DNA from: Granulicella sp. L56
GTDB lineage: Bacteria > Acidobacteriota > Terriglobia > Terriglobales > Acidobacteriaceae
Length of the DNA: 64,000 nt
Direction of reading: 5' to 3'
Assembly: GCF_009765835.1 (NCBI RefSeq)
Contig: NZ_LMUS01000001.1
Location: 1,106,198 to 1,170,197 of the forward strand
Both the position numbers and the translations under genes were made by a program. Below, piece by piece: positions 42,748 through 54,406 of the stretch; position 1 is the first letter of the stretch; each line of letters begins with the position of its first letter. Below the pieces are notes generated by a model. The model saw only the letters and a program-made list of their open reading frames with translations, was not told where the DNA came from and did not search any database.

Positions 42748-44646
42748 CTACGAGTGCTTCGCCAGAATCTGCTCCATCATCTTACTCAGGTAAGGCCTCG
42801 CCTTCTCCAGCGCAGCCTCCGCAGTCAGGCCATACTTCTCCCGCAATGCCTCGACCTTCCCATGCTCGATAAACTCATCCGGCCAGCCCACGCGCACAAC
42901 CGGAACCTGCACCTCGAGCGCATTCAGCGTCTCTAACACCGCAGAGCCGAACCCTCCCGCCAGCACATGATCTTCGAGCGTAATCAGCAATCCACAGCGC
43001 TCGCCAAACTTCGCGACACACTCGCGATCAATCGGCTTGGCGAACCGCGGGTTGATCACCGCGGCGGAGAACCCTTCCCGCTCCAGCATCTCCGCCAGCC
43101 GCACCGCCTCGGGCAGCATCGCACCCAGGCCGAAGATGGCAACATCGGCACGCCCCGAATCTCGAATGACTTCAGCTTTGCCGATCTCCAGCGCCACCGG
43201 CTGTGCTTTGACAGCCACGCCCGGCCCGGTTCCACGCGGATAACGAATCGCGGACGGCCCCTCGTGCAGCATCGCCGTATACATCATGTCCGCCAGCTCG
43301 TCCTCGTCCTTGGGAACCATGTGGATCAGGTTCGGCACACTGCGCAGATAGCTGATATCGAACAGCCCATGATGCGTCGGACCGTCGTCGCCGCTCAGTC
43401 CGCCGCGATCCATGCAGAAGACCACCGGCAGGTTCTGGAGGCAGACGTCATGCACAATGGGATCGAACGCCCGTTGTAAAAAAGTCGAGTAGATCGCGCA
43501 GAAGGGCTTATATCCCTTGGTCGCCATTCCTGCCGCAAAGATTACGGCGTGCTCTTCCGCGATGCCGACGTCGAAGTAGCGCTTCGGATGATAGGGCCGG
43601 AAGAGATCGAGCGCCGTCCCGTTCGGCATCGCCGCCGTAATGGCAACGACCTTCTCATTGCCATCCGCCAGCTTCGTCAGCGACTCGGCAAAGATCTCGG
43701 AGTAGGTCTTCTGCCCCGCAGATTTCGTCTCGCCCGTCTCCGCGTCATACGGCCCCAGCCCGTGAAATTTCTTCTGCTTCTCCAGCGCCGGTTGAAAGCC
43801 CCGGCCCTTCTGCGTAATCGCATGAAGTACGACCGGACGGTTCTGCGTCTTCAGAAATTTGAAGGTCTCGATCAGCAGCGGCAAGTTATGTCCATCGAGC
43901 GGCCCAAAGTAGCTCAGGCCAAACTCCTCGAACAACATGCCCGGCCCGATCAGTCCCTTTGCCGCTTCTTCGGCCTTGCGGACGACGTGCCGTGCCGTCT
44001 TGCCGCCATACTTCTCCAGCAGATCAGCCGCGCGATTATGCAGGCTCGATACGGTGGGGTTGGTCACGATCTTGTGAAAATACTCCGCGATGGCGCCGAC
44101 GTTCTTGTCGATCGACCAGGCATTGTCGTTCAGCACAATGATCATCCGGCGCGTCTGCGCGGCGATGTTGTTCAGCGCTTCAAACGAGATGCCATTAGTA
44201 AACGCAGCATCTCCGGCCATCGCAATGATGTGTTCCTTGCCACCGGACATGTCCCGCGCCACCGCCATCCCCAGCGCCGCGCTCAGCGCTGTACCGGCAT
44301 GGCCTGCGCCATAGCTGTCGTGCTCGCTCTCGGTGCGCAGCATAAAGCCGTTGAGCCCGCCCGGCTGGCGGATGGTATGAAAGAGCTTCTCGCGTCCGGT
44401 CAGCAGCTTGTGCACATAGGCCTGGTGGCTGACATCGAAGACGAAGCTGTCGGTTGGGGTATCGAAGACATAATGCATCGCGAGGGTCAGCTCGACTACG
44501 CCAAGATTCGGCCCGATATGGCCGCCAGTTTTGGCGACCCCAACGATCAGCCGTTCACGAATCTCCTCCGCCAGCTCCGTCAGTTGCGGAATCGTCAGCT
44601 TTTTTACATCGGCTGGGGAGTGAATCGTCTCAAGAAGGTTGCTCAT
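42748..44646 (-). CDS. dxs: 1-deoxy-D-xylulose-5-phosphate synthase
   Basis: First enzyme of the MEP isoprenoid pathway, ThDP-dependent. 632 residues: N-terminal ThDP domain with SHQAYVHKLLTGR near 73-85 and GDAAFTNGISFEALN at 145-159, central transketolase domain with AEEHAV, GLSGDDGPTHHG and RYPRG, and C-terminal domain after about 500. The ThDP motif reads GDAA instead of GDG(A/S). Makes precursors for undecaprenyl carriers and quinones. pgeF lies upstream on the same strand. Confidence 0.96.
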   Translation of the reverse strand: MSNLLETIHSPADVKKLTIPQLTELAEEIRERLIVGVAKTGGHIGPNLGVVELTLAMHYVFDTPTDSFVFDVSHQAYVHKLLTGREKLFHTIRQPGGLNGFMLRTESEHDSYGAGHAGTALSAALGMAVARDMSGGKEHIIAMAGDAAFTNGISFEALNNIAAQTRRMIIVLNDNAWSIDKNVGAIAEYFHKIVTNPTVSSLHNRAADLLEKYGGKTARHVVRKAEEAAKGLIGPGMLFEEFGLSYFGPLDGHNLPLLIETFKFLKTQNRPVVLHAITQKGRGFQPALEKQKKFHGLGPYDAETGETKSAGQKTYSEIFAESLTKLADGNEKVVAITAAMPNGTALDLFRPYHPKRYFDVGIAEEHAVIFAAGMATKGYKPFCAIYSTFLQRAFDPIVHDVCLQNLPVVFCMDRGGLSGDDGPTHHGLFDISYLRSVPNLIHMVPKDEDELADMMYTAMLHEGPSAIRYPRGTGPGVAVKAQPVALEIGKAEVIRDSGRADVAIFGLGAMLPEAVRLAEMLEREGFSAAVINPRFAKPIDRECVAKFGERCGLLITLEDHVLAGGFGSAVLETLNALEVQVPVVRVGWPDEFIEHGKVEALREKYGLTAEAALEKARPYLSKMMEQILAKHS

Positions 44647-44831
44647 CCAAAACCTATTCTGCGAGGCCGCTCATCGAGCGCGGCGGCCTGCCAGGATACT
44701 TAGAACAGCCACATAGAACACAGCCACATCGACACCTACCGCAACACAAGCTCGCGTCATTGCGGTAGCCCTTAAGTATACCAACCCTCTGGACAGGAAA
44801 AAGACCCCGCAAGGGTGCCTCTGTCCCAGAC

Positions 44832-45683
44832 CTAAACTACGCCAATTACGCTCATCATGCGACCAGTAAATCCATGCTCGGCACGGTGCGAGAAGTACTT
44901 TTTCTCTCCACCGGAGACTGTACAAGCCGTACACTCTCCAATCACCGTAATACTCTGCGCCGGAACTCCGGCATCGAGGAGCTGCCGCCGGTTCGCCTCC
45001 CAGAGATCGAGATGCATCTGCCCGGTCTCTCCCGTCCTGAACAATGCATCCGCATATTCGAACTGAGCGCCAAATCCAGACCGCACTTCTTCGCCTACCG
45101 CATAGCAGCAGGCACCAATCGATGGCCCCACGGCGGCCACCAGCTCTTCAGGGCGCGATCCGTACCGCTCTTGCATCGCCAGGCATCCCTGCTCGACGAT
45201 CCGCGCTGCCGTGCCCCTCCATCCCGCGTGGATCGCCGCTACCACTCGCTTATTGACGTCCGCGATTAGCACCGGAACACAGTCTGCCGTCTGCACCCCC
45301 AGCATGACTCCCGGGAGGTCAGTCACTGCTCCATCGCCCTCCAGCACGGCCTTTCCGTCGGCGGTCTGGAGCGTGCCCTCGAAGACATCCTCTTCCTTTC
45401 GGATCGGCAGAACAAGTGCTGAATGCACCTGTTTCAAGGTGACGGTTTGAAAGCGATGGTTTTCGGGTAAACTTCCCTGCGACAACCGGTAAAAGAGCCG
45501 TCGGTTCTCTGCGACCAATGCGGGACCGTCGTCCTTCGTCCACCCCAGATTCAGCGAATTGCCTCCGTAAACCGTGGAAACTCCACCTTGTCGCGTGCTG
45601 AATCCGTGCCGCAGCCACTTGTAAGAACCCCAGGGCTCCACCCGCACTATGCCAACCGTAAGCCCTTTATTTACAATGTTCAT
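44832..45683 (-). CDS. pgeF: Peptidoglycan editing factor PgeF (YfiH/laccase-domain family)
   Basis: 283 residues, multicopper-polyphenol-oxidase (DUF152) fold. Zn-site segments: LKQVHSALVL with its His, QTADCVPVLIAD with its Cys and AAIHAGWRGTAA with its His; GPSIGACCYAVGEEV follows. Homologues remove misincorporated L-Ser from peptidoglycan precursors (PgeF) or act on purine nucleosides. Start MNIVNKG chosen because it is the only early ATG. Divergent from aroDE. Confidence 0.9.
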   Translation of the reverse strand: MNIVNKGLTVGIVRVEPWGSYKWLRHGFSTRQGGVSTVYGGNSLNLGWTKDDGPALVAENRRLFYRLSQGSLPENHRFQTVTLKQVHSALVLPIRKEEDVFEGTLQTADGKAVLEGDGAVTDLPGVMLGVQTADCVPVLIADVNKRVVAAIHAGWRGTAARIVEQGCLAMQERYGSRPEELVAAVGPSIGACCYAVGEEVRSGFGAQFEYADALFRTGETGQMHLDLWEANRRQLLDAGVPAQSITVIGECTACTVSGGEKKYFSHRAEHGFTGRMMSVIGVV

Positions 45684-45808
45684 AGACCTAACTTTTTCTC
45701 GTTTTCAACGTCCAAGTTCCCAGCCGGCAGACGAAGTCTAACCTCCTGCTTTTTCAACAAAAAGTTGCATCCTGCCCCATCGCACTGTAATATACCGCGA
45801 TTGTAGAC

Positions 45809-47407
45809 ATGAGAGTGAATGTGCCCACCGTAGCCCCCCAATTTCTCCGCTCCCGTATCGGCAAAGTCTGCGTCGCCATTACTGGCACCACACCAGCCGA
45901 AATGCTTGAAAAAGCCATCGCCGTTGTTAAAGAGACTCCTTTTATCGAGTTTCGGCTCGATTATCTCGAAAAACCGCTCGCCGCACTGCCGAAGTTTAAG
46001 CATTTCTTCGCGGAAAATACTGCGGCCACGGGCATTGCGACCTGTCGACGCTCAGCGAACGGCGGAAAATTTACCGGAAACCTCGCTGCCGAGCTTGAAA
46101 TTCTTATCAAGGCGGCCACCAGCGGCTTCCATATCGTCGATCTCGAGCTCGAATCGGCAGAGTCTCTGAAAAAAGCCGACATTCAGAAGCTGCGCGATAC
46201 CAGCGTTGCCATCATCGTCAGCTACCACGATTTTTCGGCCACGAAGGATCTTGAGGGCATCTATCACCGCATCGAGCCCTTCCATCCCGATTTTTACAAG
46301 ATCGTTCCTACCGCCAAGACGCTGACCGACAATGTGACCCTCATGCGCTTCATCGAGCATATGGAGGACCACTCGAACATTATCGGCATCTGCATGGGCG
46401 ATGCGGGAATCATCTCGCGCGTGCTCGGCGTGCGCGCCGGCAGCGCCTTTACCTTTGCCGCTGCCACGACGGGCGAAGAGACCGGGCCTGGACAGATTGC
46501 CGCTCGCACCCTGATCGATACCTACCGCATTGAACAGGTCGATGCCGCCACCAAGGTCTACGGAGTTGCAGGCAATCCGATTCGCAGCTCGCTCTCGCCG
46601 GCCATGATGAACGCGGCCTTTCGCCGCGAGACGGTGAACGCTGTCTATCTGGCGCTGCAGACGCATAAGCTGGCTGACCTGCTCAAGCTGGTCCATGAAA
46701 TACCGATTCAGGGCCTCAGCGTGACCATGCCTCTGAAGCAGGAGATCATGGCGCATCTGGAGAAGACCGATCCGCTTTCGACCAAGATCGGCGCCTGCAA
46801 TACCGTGCTGCGGGCGCAGGATGGCAAGCTCTACGGATTCAACACCGATGTCGCCGGAATCGTCGGGCCGCTGGAGAAGCGGCTGTCCCTGCGGGGCGCA
46901 AAGGTGCTGGTTCTGGGCGCTGGCGGCGCGGCGCGGGCTGCTGTTTTCGGGGTTCGTGATAAGGGTGCCGAGGTGTTTATCCTCAACCGCACGCCGGAGA
47001 CGGCGCAAAAACTGGCGCGGCAGTCCGGATCGAAGACCATCAAGAAAGAGGCGCTGGCTAAGACCACCTTCGACGTGATCATCAATGCGACGCCCCTCGG
47101 CATGGCCGGGCAAAAAGGAACGCAGATGCTGGAGGCGAAGGACCTGAACACGAAGCTGGTCTTCGATCTGGTCTACAACCCCATTGAGACTCCGCTGATC
47201 CGGCTCGCGCGGCAGCAGAGCATCCCGATCATCACCGGGGTTGAGATGTTTGTGCAGCAGGGGGCAAGGCAGTTCGAGATCTGGACCGGAAAACCCGCGC
47301 CCGAAGAGGAGATGCTGCGGGTAGTCATTCATGCGCTGCGGCAACAGGCCGAAGCTGCTCCCCAAGCTCCCGAGCCTGTAGTGAAAGCCAAGGCAAAGAA
47401 GAAATAG
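45809..47407 (+). CDS. aroDE: Bifunctional 3-dehydroquinate dehydratase / shikimate dehydrogenase
   Basis: Fusion catalysing steps three and four of the shikimate pathway. Residues 18-240 are a type I dehydroquinase with the catalytic pair H140 (VSYHDF) and K164 (FYKIVPTAK). Residues 249-515 are shikimate dehydrogenase: GNPIRSSLSPAM at 255-266, catalytic K310 (SVTMPLKQ), GACNTV at 328-333, D347 in GFNTDVAG and the NADP loop GAGGAAR at 370-376. A basic Ala/Lys tail follows. 532 residues. The fusion is known in plants, chlamydiae and some other bacteria. Confidence 0.95.
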   Translation: MRVNVPTVAPQFLRSRIGKVCVAITGTTPAEMLEKAIAVVKETPFIEFRLDYLEKPLAALPKFKHFFAENTAATGIATCRRSANGGKFTGNLAAELEILIKAATSGFHIVDLELESAESLKKADIQKLRDTSVAIIVSYHDFSATKDLEGIYHRIEPFHPDFYKIVPTAKTLTDNVTLMRFIEHMEDHSNIIGICMGDAGIISRVLGVRAGSAFTFAAATTGEETGPGQIAARTLIDTYRIEQVDAATKVYGVAGNPIRSSLSPAMMNAAFRRETVNAVYLALQTHKLADLLKLVHEIPIQGLSVTMPLKQEIMAHLEKTDPLSTKIGACNTVLRAQDGKLYGFNTDVAGIVGPLEKRLSLRGAKVLVLGAGGAARAAVFGVRDKGAEVFILNRTPETAQKLARQSGSKTIKKEALAKTTFDVIINATPLGMAGQKGTQMLEAKDLNTKLVFDLVYNPIETPLIRLARQQSIPIITGVEMFVQQGARQFEIWTGKPAPEEEMLRVVIHALRQQAEAAPQAPEPVVKAKAKKK

Positions 47408-47432
47408 TTCTAGAATCTTGTTGTTTGAAAAG

Positions 47433-47462
47433 AAAAGGCCACCTCAAACGAGGTGGCCTTTT
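47433..47462. terminator. Bidirectional terminator between aroDE and atpC
   Basis: AAAAGGCCACCTC pairs with GAGGTGGCCTTTT (13 bp) around a 4-nt loop AAAC, giving U-tracts in both directions for convergent aroDE and the ATP synthase operon. Confidence 0.93.
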
Positions 47463-47482
47463 TGATTGCGATGAAAGATTGG

Positions 47483-47917
47483 TTAGTGGCTCTTGCCTTC
47501 GGCTGAGGCCAGCTTCTCCTCGGCCTTGCGGGTGACGGCGTTGGCTTCGTCGTACTTGTCGCCCTCGTCGCCTGCTTCCTGCCAGAGCTTTTCGCCCTCC
47601 TGAAGCTCCTGCAATGCCTCGTTACGATCGATCTCGTCTGGATGAAGAGCAGTTTCCGCCAGAATCGTGACACGCTCCGGCAGCACTTCGACAAAGCCCC
47701 AGGCCACGAAGAACTTCTGGTCGCCCGAGGTGCCTCCGTGGAGACGCACTTCGCCTGCGCCGAGTTCGGCAAGCAAAGGGGCCGCGCCATAGAGCGCCTC
47801 CAGGTAGCCTGCCATGGAGGGCAGCTCGACCGAGTCCGCCGTTGCGTCGAGCAGGACGCGGTCCGGCGTTACCAGCCTGACCGCTAACAATCCCGAGTTG
47901 GTGGTTGTGTCTGCCAT
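47483..47917 (-). CDS. atpC: F-type ATP synthase epsilon subunit
   Basis: Last gene of the operon; rotor-stalk subunit and ATPase inhibitor. 144 residues: N-terminal beta-sandwich (LAVRLVTPDRVLLDATADSVELPSMAGYLEAL), AVG-like loop EVLPERVTILAETALHPDEID, and a C-terminal helical part that is longer and more acidic than the E. coli one. Two bases from the atpD stop. Confidence 0.93.
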   Translation of the reverse strand: MADTTTNSGLLAVRLVTPDRVLLDATADSVELPSMAGYLEALYGAAPLLAELGAGEVRLHGGTSGDQKFFVAWGFVEVLPERVTILAETALHPDEIDRNEALQELQEGEKLWQEAGDEGDKYDEANAVTRKAEEKLASAEGKSH

Positions 47918-47919
47918 GG

Positions 47920-49407
<1,488 letters not shown>

Positions 49408-49411
49408 TTAG

Positions 49412-50503
49412 TTACAGAGCGGCTGCGCCACTCACAATCTCAATAATTTCCTTCGTAATTGCCGCCTGCCGCACACGGTTCATGGTGAGCGAGAGGGCGT
49501 CGATCATATCTCCGGCGTTGCTGGTTGCTGCATCCATTGCCGTCATGCGGGCGGCATGTTCTGCGGCGACCGATTCCAGCAGGGCATGAAAGATCTGCGT
49601 GGTGACGTAACGCGGCATCAGGTGGCGGAACAGACGCTCTGGCTCCTGATCGAAGATGTAGTCGACCTCGGCGGTACCGAACTTCTTTGCCTCGGCGTCG
49701 AGCGCCGACTCGCCCTGATCGGTGATGGTGATGCCCGAGGTGCGCGCCGCATGGGCCGCCGCATCGCGCTGCTCTTCGCTCATGACCTCGGCCACGGTGA
49801 TCTCGTGCGAGCCAAGCTTGCGGATGGGCAGCAGCTTTTCGACGACGACGCGCTGCGAGATGACGGACTTGAACTCGTTATAGACGACGTAGACCGAATC
49901 GATCTCCGAACGCGTATAGCGGTCGATGATGGAGTGTGCCATGTCCGATACTTCGTCGATCTCGATCTTGAGCAGCATCGTGGGATGGTCGCCCACGATT
50001 TCGATGGGGGCGGCGCGATGGCGCAGAATCTCGAAGTGGGTGGCGAGATCGTTGTCGTAGTGCTCTTCCTTCTTCTCGTAGTTGGCCACCGGATAGCGCT
50101 TGCGAAACATATCGCGCGCCTTGCGGCCCACCGGCTCGATATCGACGGTCTGGCCAAGTGCGCGGCGGGCGTCGATAAAGCCCTGCGCTGCCTTGACGAT
50201 GTTCGAGTTGAAGGCACCGGCAAATCCCTTGTCGCCGGCGACGACCACGACGAGAACATTCTTCTCTTCGCGCTCGACCAGCAGCGGATGAACGACATCT
50301 CCGGTCTGCGGATTGTAGAGGTCGGTGCGGCGTACCAGCGACTCCAGAACGTTCGACACCATCTGCGCGTAGGGCCGCGCCAGCATGGCACGCTCCTGCG
50401 CTCGGCGCAGCTTGGCCGCCGACACCATCTTCATGGCCTTGGTGATCTGCCGCGTATTCTTCACACTGCGGATGCGGCGCCGTAAATCGAGAACGTTTGC
50501 CAT
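49412..50503 (-). CDS. atpG: F-type ATP synthase gamma subunit, enlarged
   Basis: Central rotor shaft. N-terminal helix MANVLDLRRRIRSVKNTRQITKAMKMVSAAKLR and C-terminal helix ITKEIIEIVSGAAAL are fully conserved. The Rossmann-like middle is extended: 363 residues against about 285-300 in most bacteria. Extra sequence lies around 145-190 (KKEEHYDNDLATHFEIL and after) and 235-280 (charged, EVMSEEQRDAAAHAARTSG). No frameshift is evident. Between atpA and atpD as usual. Confidence 0.95.
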   Translation of the reverse strand: MANVLDLRRRIRSVKNTRQITKAMKMVSAAKLRRAQERAMLARPYAQMVSNVLESLVRRTDLYNPQTGDVVHPLLVEREEKNVLVVVVAGDKGFAGAFNSNIVKAAQGFIDARRALGQTVDIEPVGRKARDMFRKRYPVANYEKKEEHYDNDLATHFEILRHRAAPIEIVGDHPTMLLKIEIDEVSDMAHSIIDRYTRSEIDSVYVVYNEFKSVISQRVVVEKLLPIRKLGSHEITVAEVMSEEQRDAAAHAARTSGITITDQGESALDAEAKKFGTAEVDYIFDQEPERLFRHLMPRYVTTQIFHALLESVAAEHAARMTAMDAATSNAGDMIDALSLTMNRVRQAAITKEIIEIVSGAAAL

Positions 50504-50506
50504 GGA

Positions 50507-52063
<1,557 letters not shown>

Positions 52064-52114
52064 CTACTCGATTCGTTTCAATCTCAAAATTTTTTGGTGC
52101 GATGCGGGAGAAAC

Positions 52115-52654
52115 TCAGGCGTTTGCCAGCTTTTGCTTCAGTTGCTGGAACTGCCCCCGGAGCGAGCCGTCATAAACCGTCGATCCGATGCGCACCACAG
52201 CCCCGCCCAGCAATGTAGCATCCTGACGGTACGATGCGCGAACACGGCCTCCCGCCACTTTGGCCACCTGCGCCTCAAGCTGGACGCGGTCTTCATCGTT
52301 CAAAGGATGCGCGCTGGTGATCTCGGCTTCGGCAAGGCCCGACTGCTCGTCGGCGATCTCGTGGTACTCGGCGAGAATCTCATCGAGCTCCGCGAGACGC
52401 TGGTGGTCCATGATGACAGCGAGGAAGTTTCGCACCTGCGAAATCATGCCGATACGACCGGCGATGGCATCGAGGACCTTCAACTTCTGCTCGCTGACGA
52501 TCGACGGATTCATCAGGACTTCACGCAACTCGTGGCTACCGGCGAAGGTGTCGCTGAAGTCGCGTAGCTGCTGCTGGGCGGCGGTTGCATCCAGATGGTT
52601 CGATGCAGCTACCGAGGCAAAGGCGTGGGCGTAGCGAAGAGTGAGCGCTGACAT
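52115..52654 (-). CDS. atpH: F-type ATP synthase delta subunit
   Basis: Connects the peripheral stalk to the alpha3beta3 head. 179 residues with [17 protein letters not shown] at the N-terminus and the C-terminal [23 protein letters not shown], the hallmark delta signature. Its start shares one base with the atpF stop (TAATG). Confidence 0.94.
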   Translation of the reverse strand: MSALTLRYAHAFASVAASNHLDATAAQQQLRDFSDTFAGSHELREVLMNPSIVSEQKLKVLDAIAGRIGMISQVRNFLAVIMDHQRLAELDEILAEYHEIADEQSGLAEAEITSAHPLNDEDRVQLEAQVAKVAGGRVRASYRQDATLLGGAVVRIGSTVYDGSLRGQFQQLKQKLANA

Positions 52655-53400
52655 TAGTTTTCGCCGCCCTTCGTCTCGTCGCCGGTGAGTCGGCGGGCAA
52701 AACCCTGTACCAGAAGACGATCGGTCTCCGCGGTGACGACCAGCTTGCGGGCGGCCTGCTCGATGGCCAACTCGGCAGCGTACTGCTGGAGATGCTTGCG
52801 GGCTTGACTCGTTGCCGCAGAGATCTCCTGCTCCGCCGATTTGAGGATCTTCTGCTTCTCCTCTTCGACAGCGGCCTTGATGCGTTGTTCGTCGAGGGCT
52901 GCGTCCTTCTCAGCCTGTACGCGCATGGCGGCAATCTGCTCATCGAGCTTGCCGAGGCGGTTTTCCACGCTGTTCAGGCGGGCGCTGGCCTCTTCGGTCG
53001 CGGTGCGGGCATCGACCAGGTGCTTCTGAATTGCAGAGCTGCGGTCACGGAAGGTCTTGGGGAGCGTCTTGAGCAGAAACCAGCCGACCAGAATGGCGAG
53101 CACGATGAAGTTGGTGACGGTAAAGGCGGTCGCTGCCTGATCGGCGTTCATGCCCAGCTTCGCGCCCAGGGCACGTACTGTGGCAGAGTGGCGATACTCG
53201 TCGTTCTCGTCCTTCTCCTGCTGGTTCTTCTCGGGAGACTGGGCCTCGGGCGTGCTCATGCGGCCGCTGTCAGAGTTGACAGAGGCTACGCTGGCCGGCT
53301 GCTGGGCAACCGCATGGCAGACAGGCGCGAAGAGCAGCGTCGTCAGAACCAGGGCAGGGAGCAGCTTTCTCATTGCGGGGAATCGAGTGGGAAACTTCAC
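52654..53400 (-). CDS. atpF: F-type ATP synthase b subunit with signal-like N-terminal extension
   Basis: Peripheral stalk subunit. The stalk anchor is the helix at about 94-113 (FTVTNFIVLAILVGWFLLKT), followed by the long charged coiled coil. Unusually, about 80 residues precede it, with a signal-like hydrophobic segment (MRKLLPALVLTTLLFAPVCHA) and an acidic polar stretch. 248 residues against about 160. The GTG at 53400 is preceded by AGAGG and overlaps the atpF' stop (GTGA); an ATG at 53373 is the alternative. Confidence 0.9.
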   Translation of the reverse strand: MKFPTRFPAMRKLLPALVLTTLLFAPVCHAVAQQPASVASVNSDSGRMSTPEAQSPEKNQQEKDENDEYRHSATVRALGAKLGMNADQAATAFTVTNFIVLAILVGWFLLKTLPKTFRDRSSAIQKHLVDARTATEEASARLNSVENRLGKLDEQIAAMRVQAEKDAALDEQRIKAAVEEEKQKILKSAEQEISAATSQARKHLQQYAAELAIEQAARKLVVTAETDRLLVQGFARRLTGDETKGGEN

Positions 53401-53867
53401 TGGGCGACCTCTTCCGGCTGCGTCATGCCAGCGGGCAACACGGCGGCGAGGATACGCGAGCTGAGTTCAGCGCTCATGCCTTCGATCTGGGCGCGGGCTG
53501 CGGCTGCGCTCTGCTCGATCTCGAGCTTTGCCGCGAGCGTGCGCTGCTGGGTGGCCTTCCGAACCTCTTCGATGGCGGCCTCGCGCTCTGCGTTCCACTG
53601 CTTCAGCTTCTCATCGCGGGCCTTGAAGATCTCGGCCTTTGCCTTGCGCAGCTTGTCCTCATATGCGGTGGTCTCGGCCTCGGCAGCAGCGATGGCGCCC
53701 CGCGCCTGTTCAACCGCGCCGGTGGTGCGCTTGCGGCGCTCGGCGAGAAGACGGTCCAGCGGACGACGCACCAGCAGGCCATAGGAGATGACCAGCAGGA
53801 TAAAAAGAACCATGGTCGGCACGGAGCCGAGCACAAGTCCACCGAGTTGATTGAGTATGTCTTCCAT
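53397..53867 (-). CDS. atpF': F-type ATP synthase b' subunit
   Basis: Second, diverged peripheral-stalk b-type subunit (b/b' heterodimer). One helix near residues 12-33 (VPTMVLFILLVISYGLLVRRP), then RLLAERRKRTTGAVEQARGAIAAAEAE and a coiled coil. The ATG at 53867 gives a typical length of 156; a GTG at 53918 would add 17 residues, and neither has a good ribosome site. First gene of the operon: no a (atpB) or c (atpE) gene lies upstream. Confidence 0.88.
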   Translation of the reverse strand: MEDILNQLGGLVLGSVPTMVLFILLVISYGLLVRRPLDRLLAERRKRTTGAVEQARGAIAAAEAETTAYEDKLRKAKAEIFKARDEKLKQWNAEREAAIEEVRKATQQRTLAAKLEIEQSAAAARAQIEGMSAELSSRILAAVLPAGMTQPEEVAQ

Positions 53868-54088
53868 GGAATAGGGGTCGCAGCAGCCGTTCAGAGATTC
53901 CTTCGCAGCCGAGTTCACACACTTATCTTGTTCAACCTACGTCGAGTGTGTGGCTTAACCTGCTGGATGCGATACATCTAGTTCTAGCAAAGCGTTTACA
54001 CGAGTGTCAAACCAGACACGCGCAATCAGGGTGATTCGATAACCGTACAAGCTGCAAGGGTTACAGACGCCGTTTTTCTCAAAATTCC

Positions 54089-54121
54089 CCCCTTTGACTT
54101 TTGCGGCAAAGGGGTTAAACT
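54089..54121 (+). promoter_or_regulatory. Promoter-like element before the hfq-side RNA candidate
   Basis: TTGACT (54094-54099) and TAAACT (54116-54121) with a 16-bp spacer on the plus strand, predicting a start near 54128. A CCCCTTTG / CAAAGGGG inverted repeat (54089-54096 and 54107-54114) overlaps the -35 and spacer and may be an operator. The interval 53919-54088 shows nothing else. Confidence 0.5.
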
Positions 54122-54127
54122 GAAAGA

Positions 54128-54300
54128 TACCACCCGGACCCTATATTCTGGGTCACATAGGTCGCGTGATTGGGACACCACCTCCGCTCCCATTCAGGCG
54201 ACCTATGCTAGTTAAGGGTGCTCCGAAGATCTGTTGAACCGATTAAGGAGCGATGCCGCACTTCTGCGGGAGCGTAGACTTCCCTCTTCGTACCGCTCCC
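54128..54300 (+). ncRNA. Candidate structured small RNA near hfq, unclassified
   Basis: No protein frame fits, but stems are dense: GACCC/GGGTC (54137-54154). A long hairpin at 54156-54207 has CATAGGTCGC/GCGACCTATG, TGA/TCA and TGGGA/TCCCA stacked with two single mismatches. GCTCC/GGAGC is followed by CCGCA-CTTC-TGCGG, and GGGAGCG/CGCTCCC pairs 54268-54274 with 54294-54300. The long hairpin's 12-nt loop CACCACCTCCGC contains an anti-Shine-Dalgarno CCACCTCC. A promoter-like element lies just upstream. Strand is not certain: on the minus strand the loop reads GGAGGTGG. A known class such as 6S RNA was considered but not recognised. Confidence 0.45.
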
Positions 54301-54338
54301 TCTCAACATGCAAACGGCACGCAACGATCATCGCCACC

Positions 54339-54374
54339 AGGCCTGCGCGGCACGAGACTGCGCCGTGCAGGCCT
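54339..54374. terminator. Hairpin downstream of hfq
   Basis: AGGCCTGC and GCAGGCCT, extended by CGGC/GCCG after one mismatch, form a stem of about 13 bp in the region after the hfq stop (54407). A T-rich stretch follows on the plus strand (TTCTTATTTCTGGTTTT), so it may also end the plus-strand RNA candidate. Confidence 0.5.
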
Positions 54375-54406
54375 TGCGGCGACTGCATTCTTATTTCTGG
54401 TTTTGA

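Noticed and set aside
44671..44934. 87-codon minus-strand frame between dxs and pgeF
   Set aside because: Largely overlaps the conserved C-terminal end of pgeF in another frame, with no ribosome site or known motif.
46052..47365. 437-codon open frame antisense to aroDE
   Set aside because: The plus strand encodes a complete AroDE with both active sites; no recognisable motif in the antisense frame.
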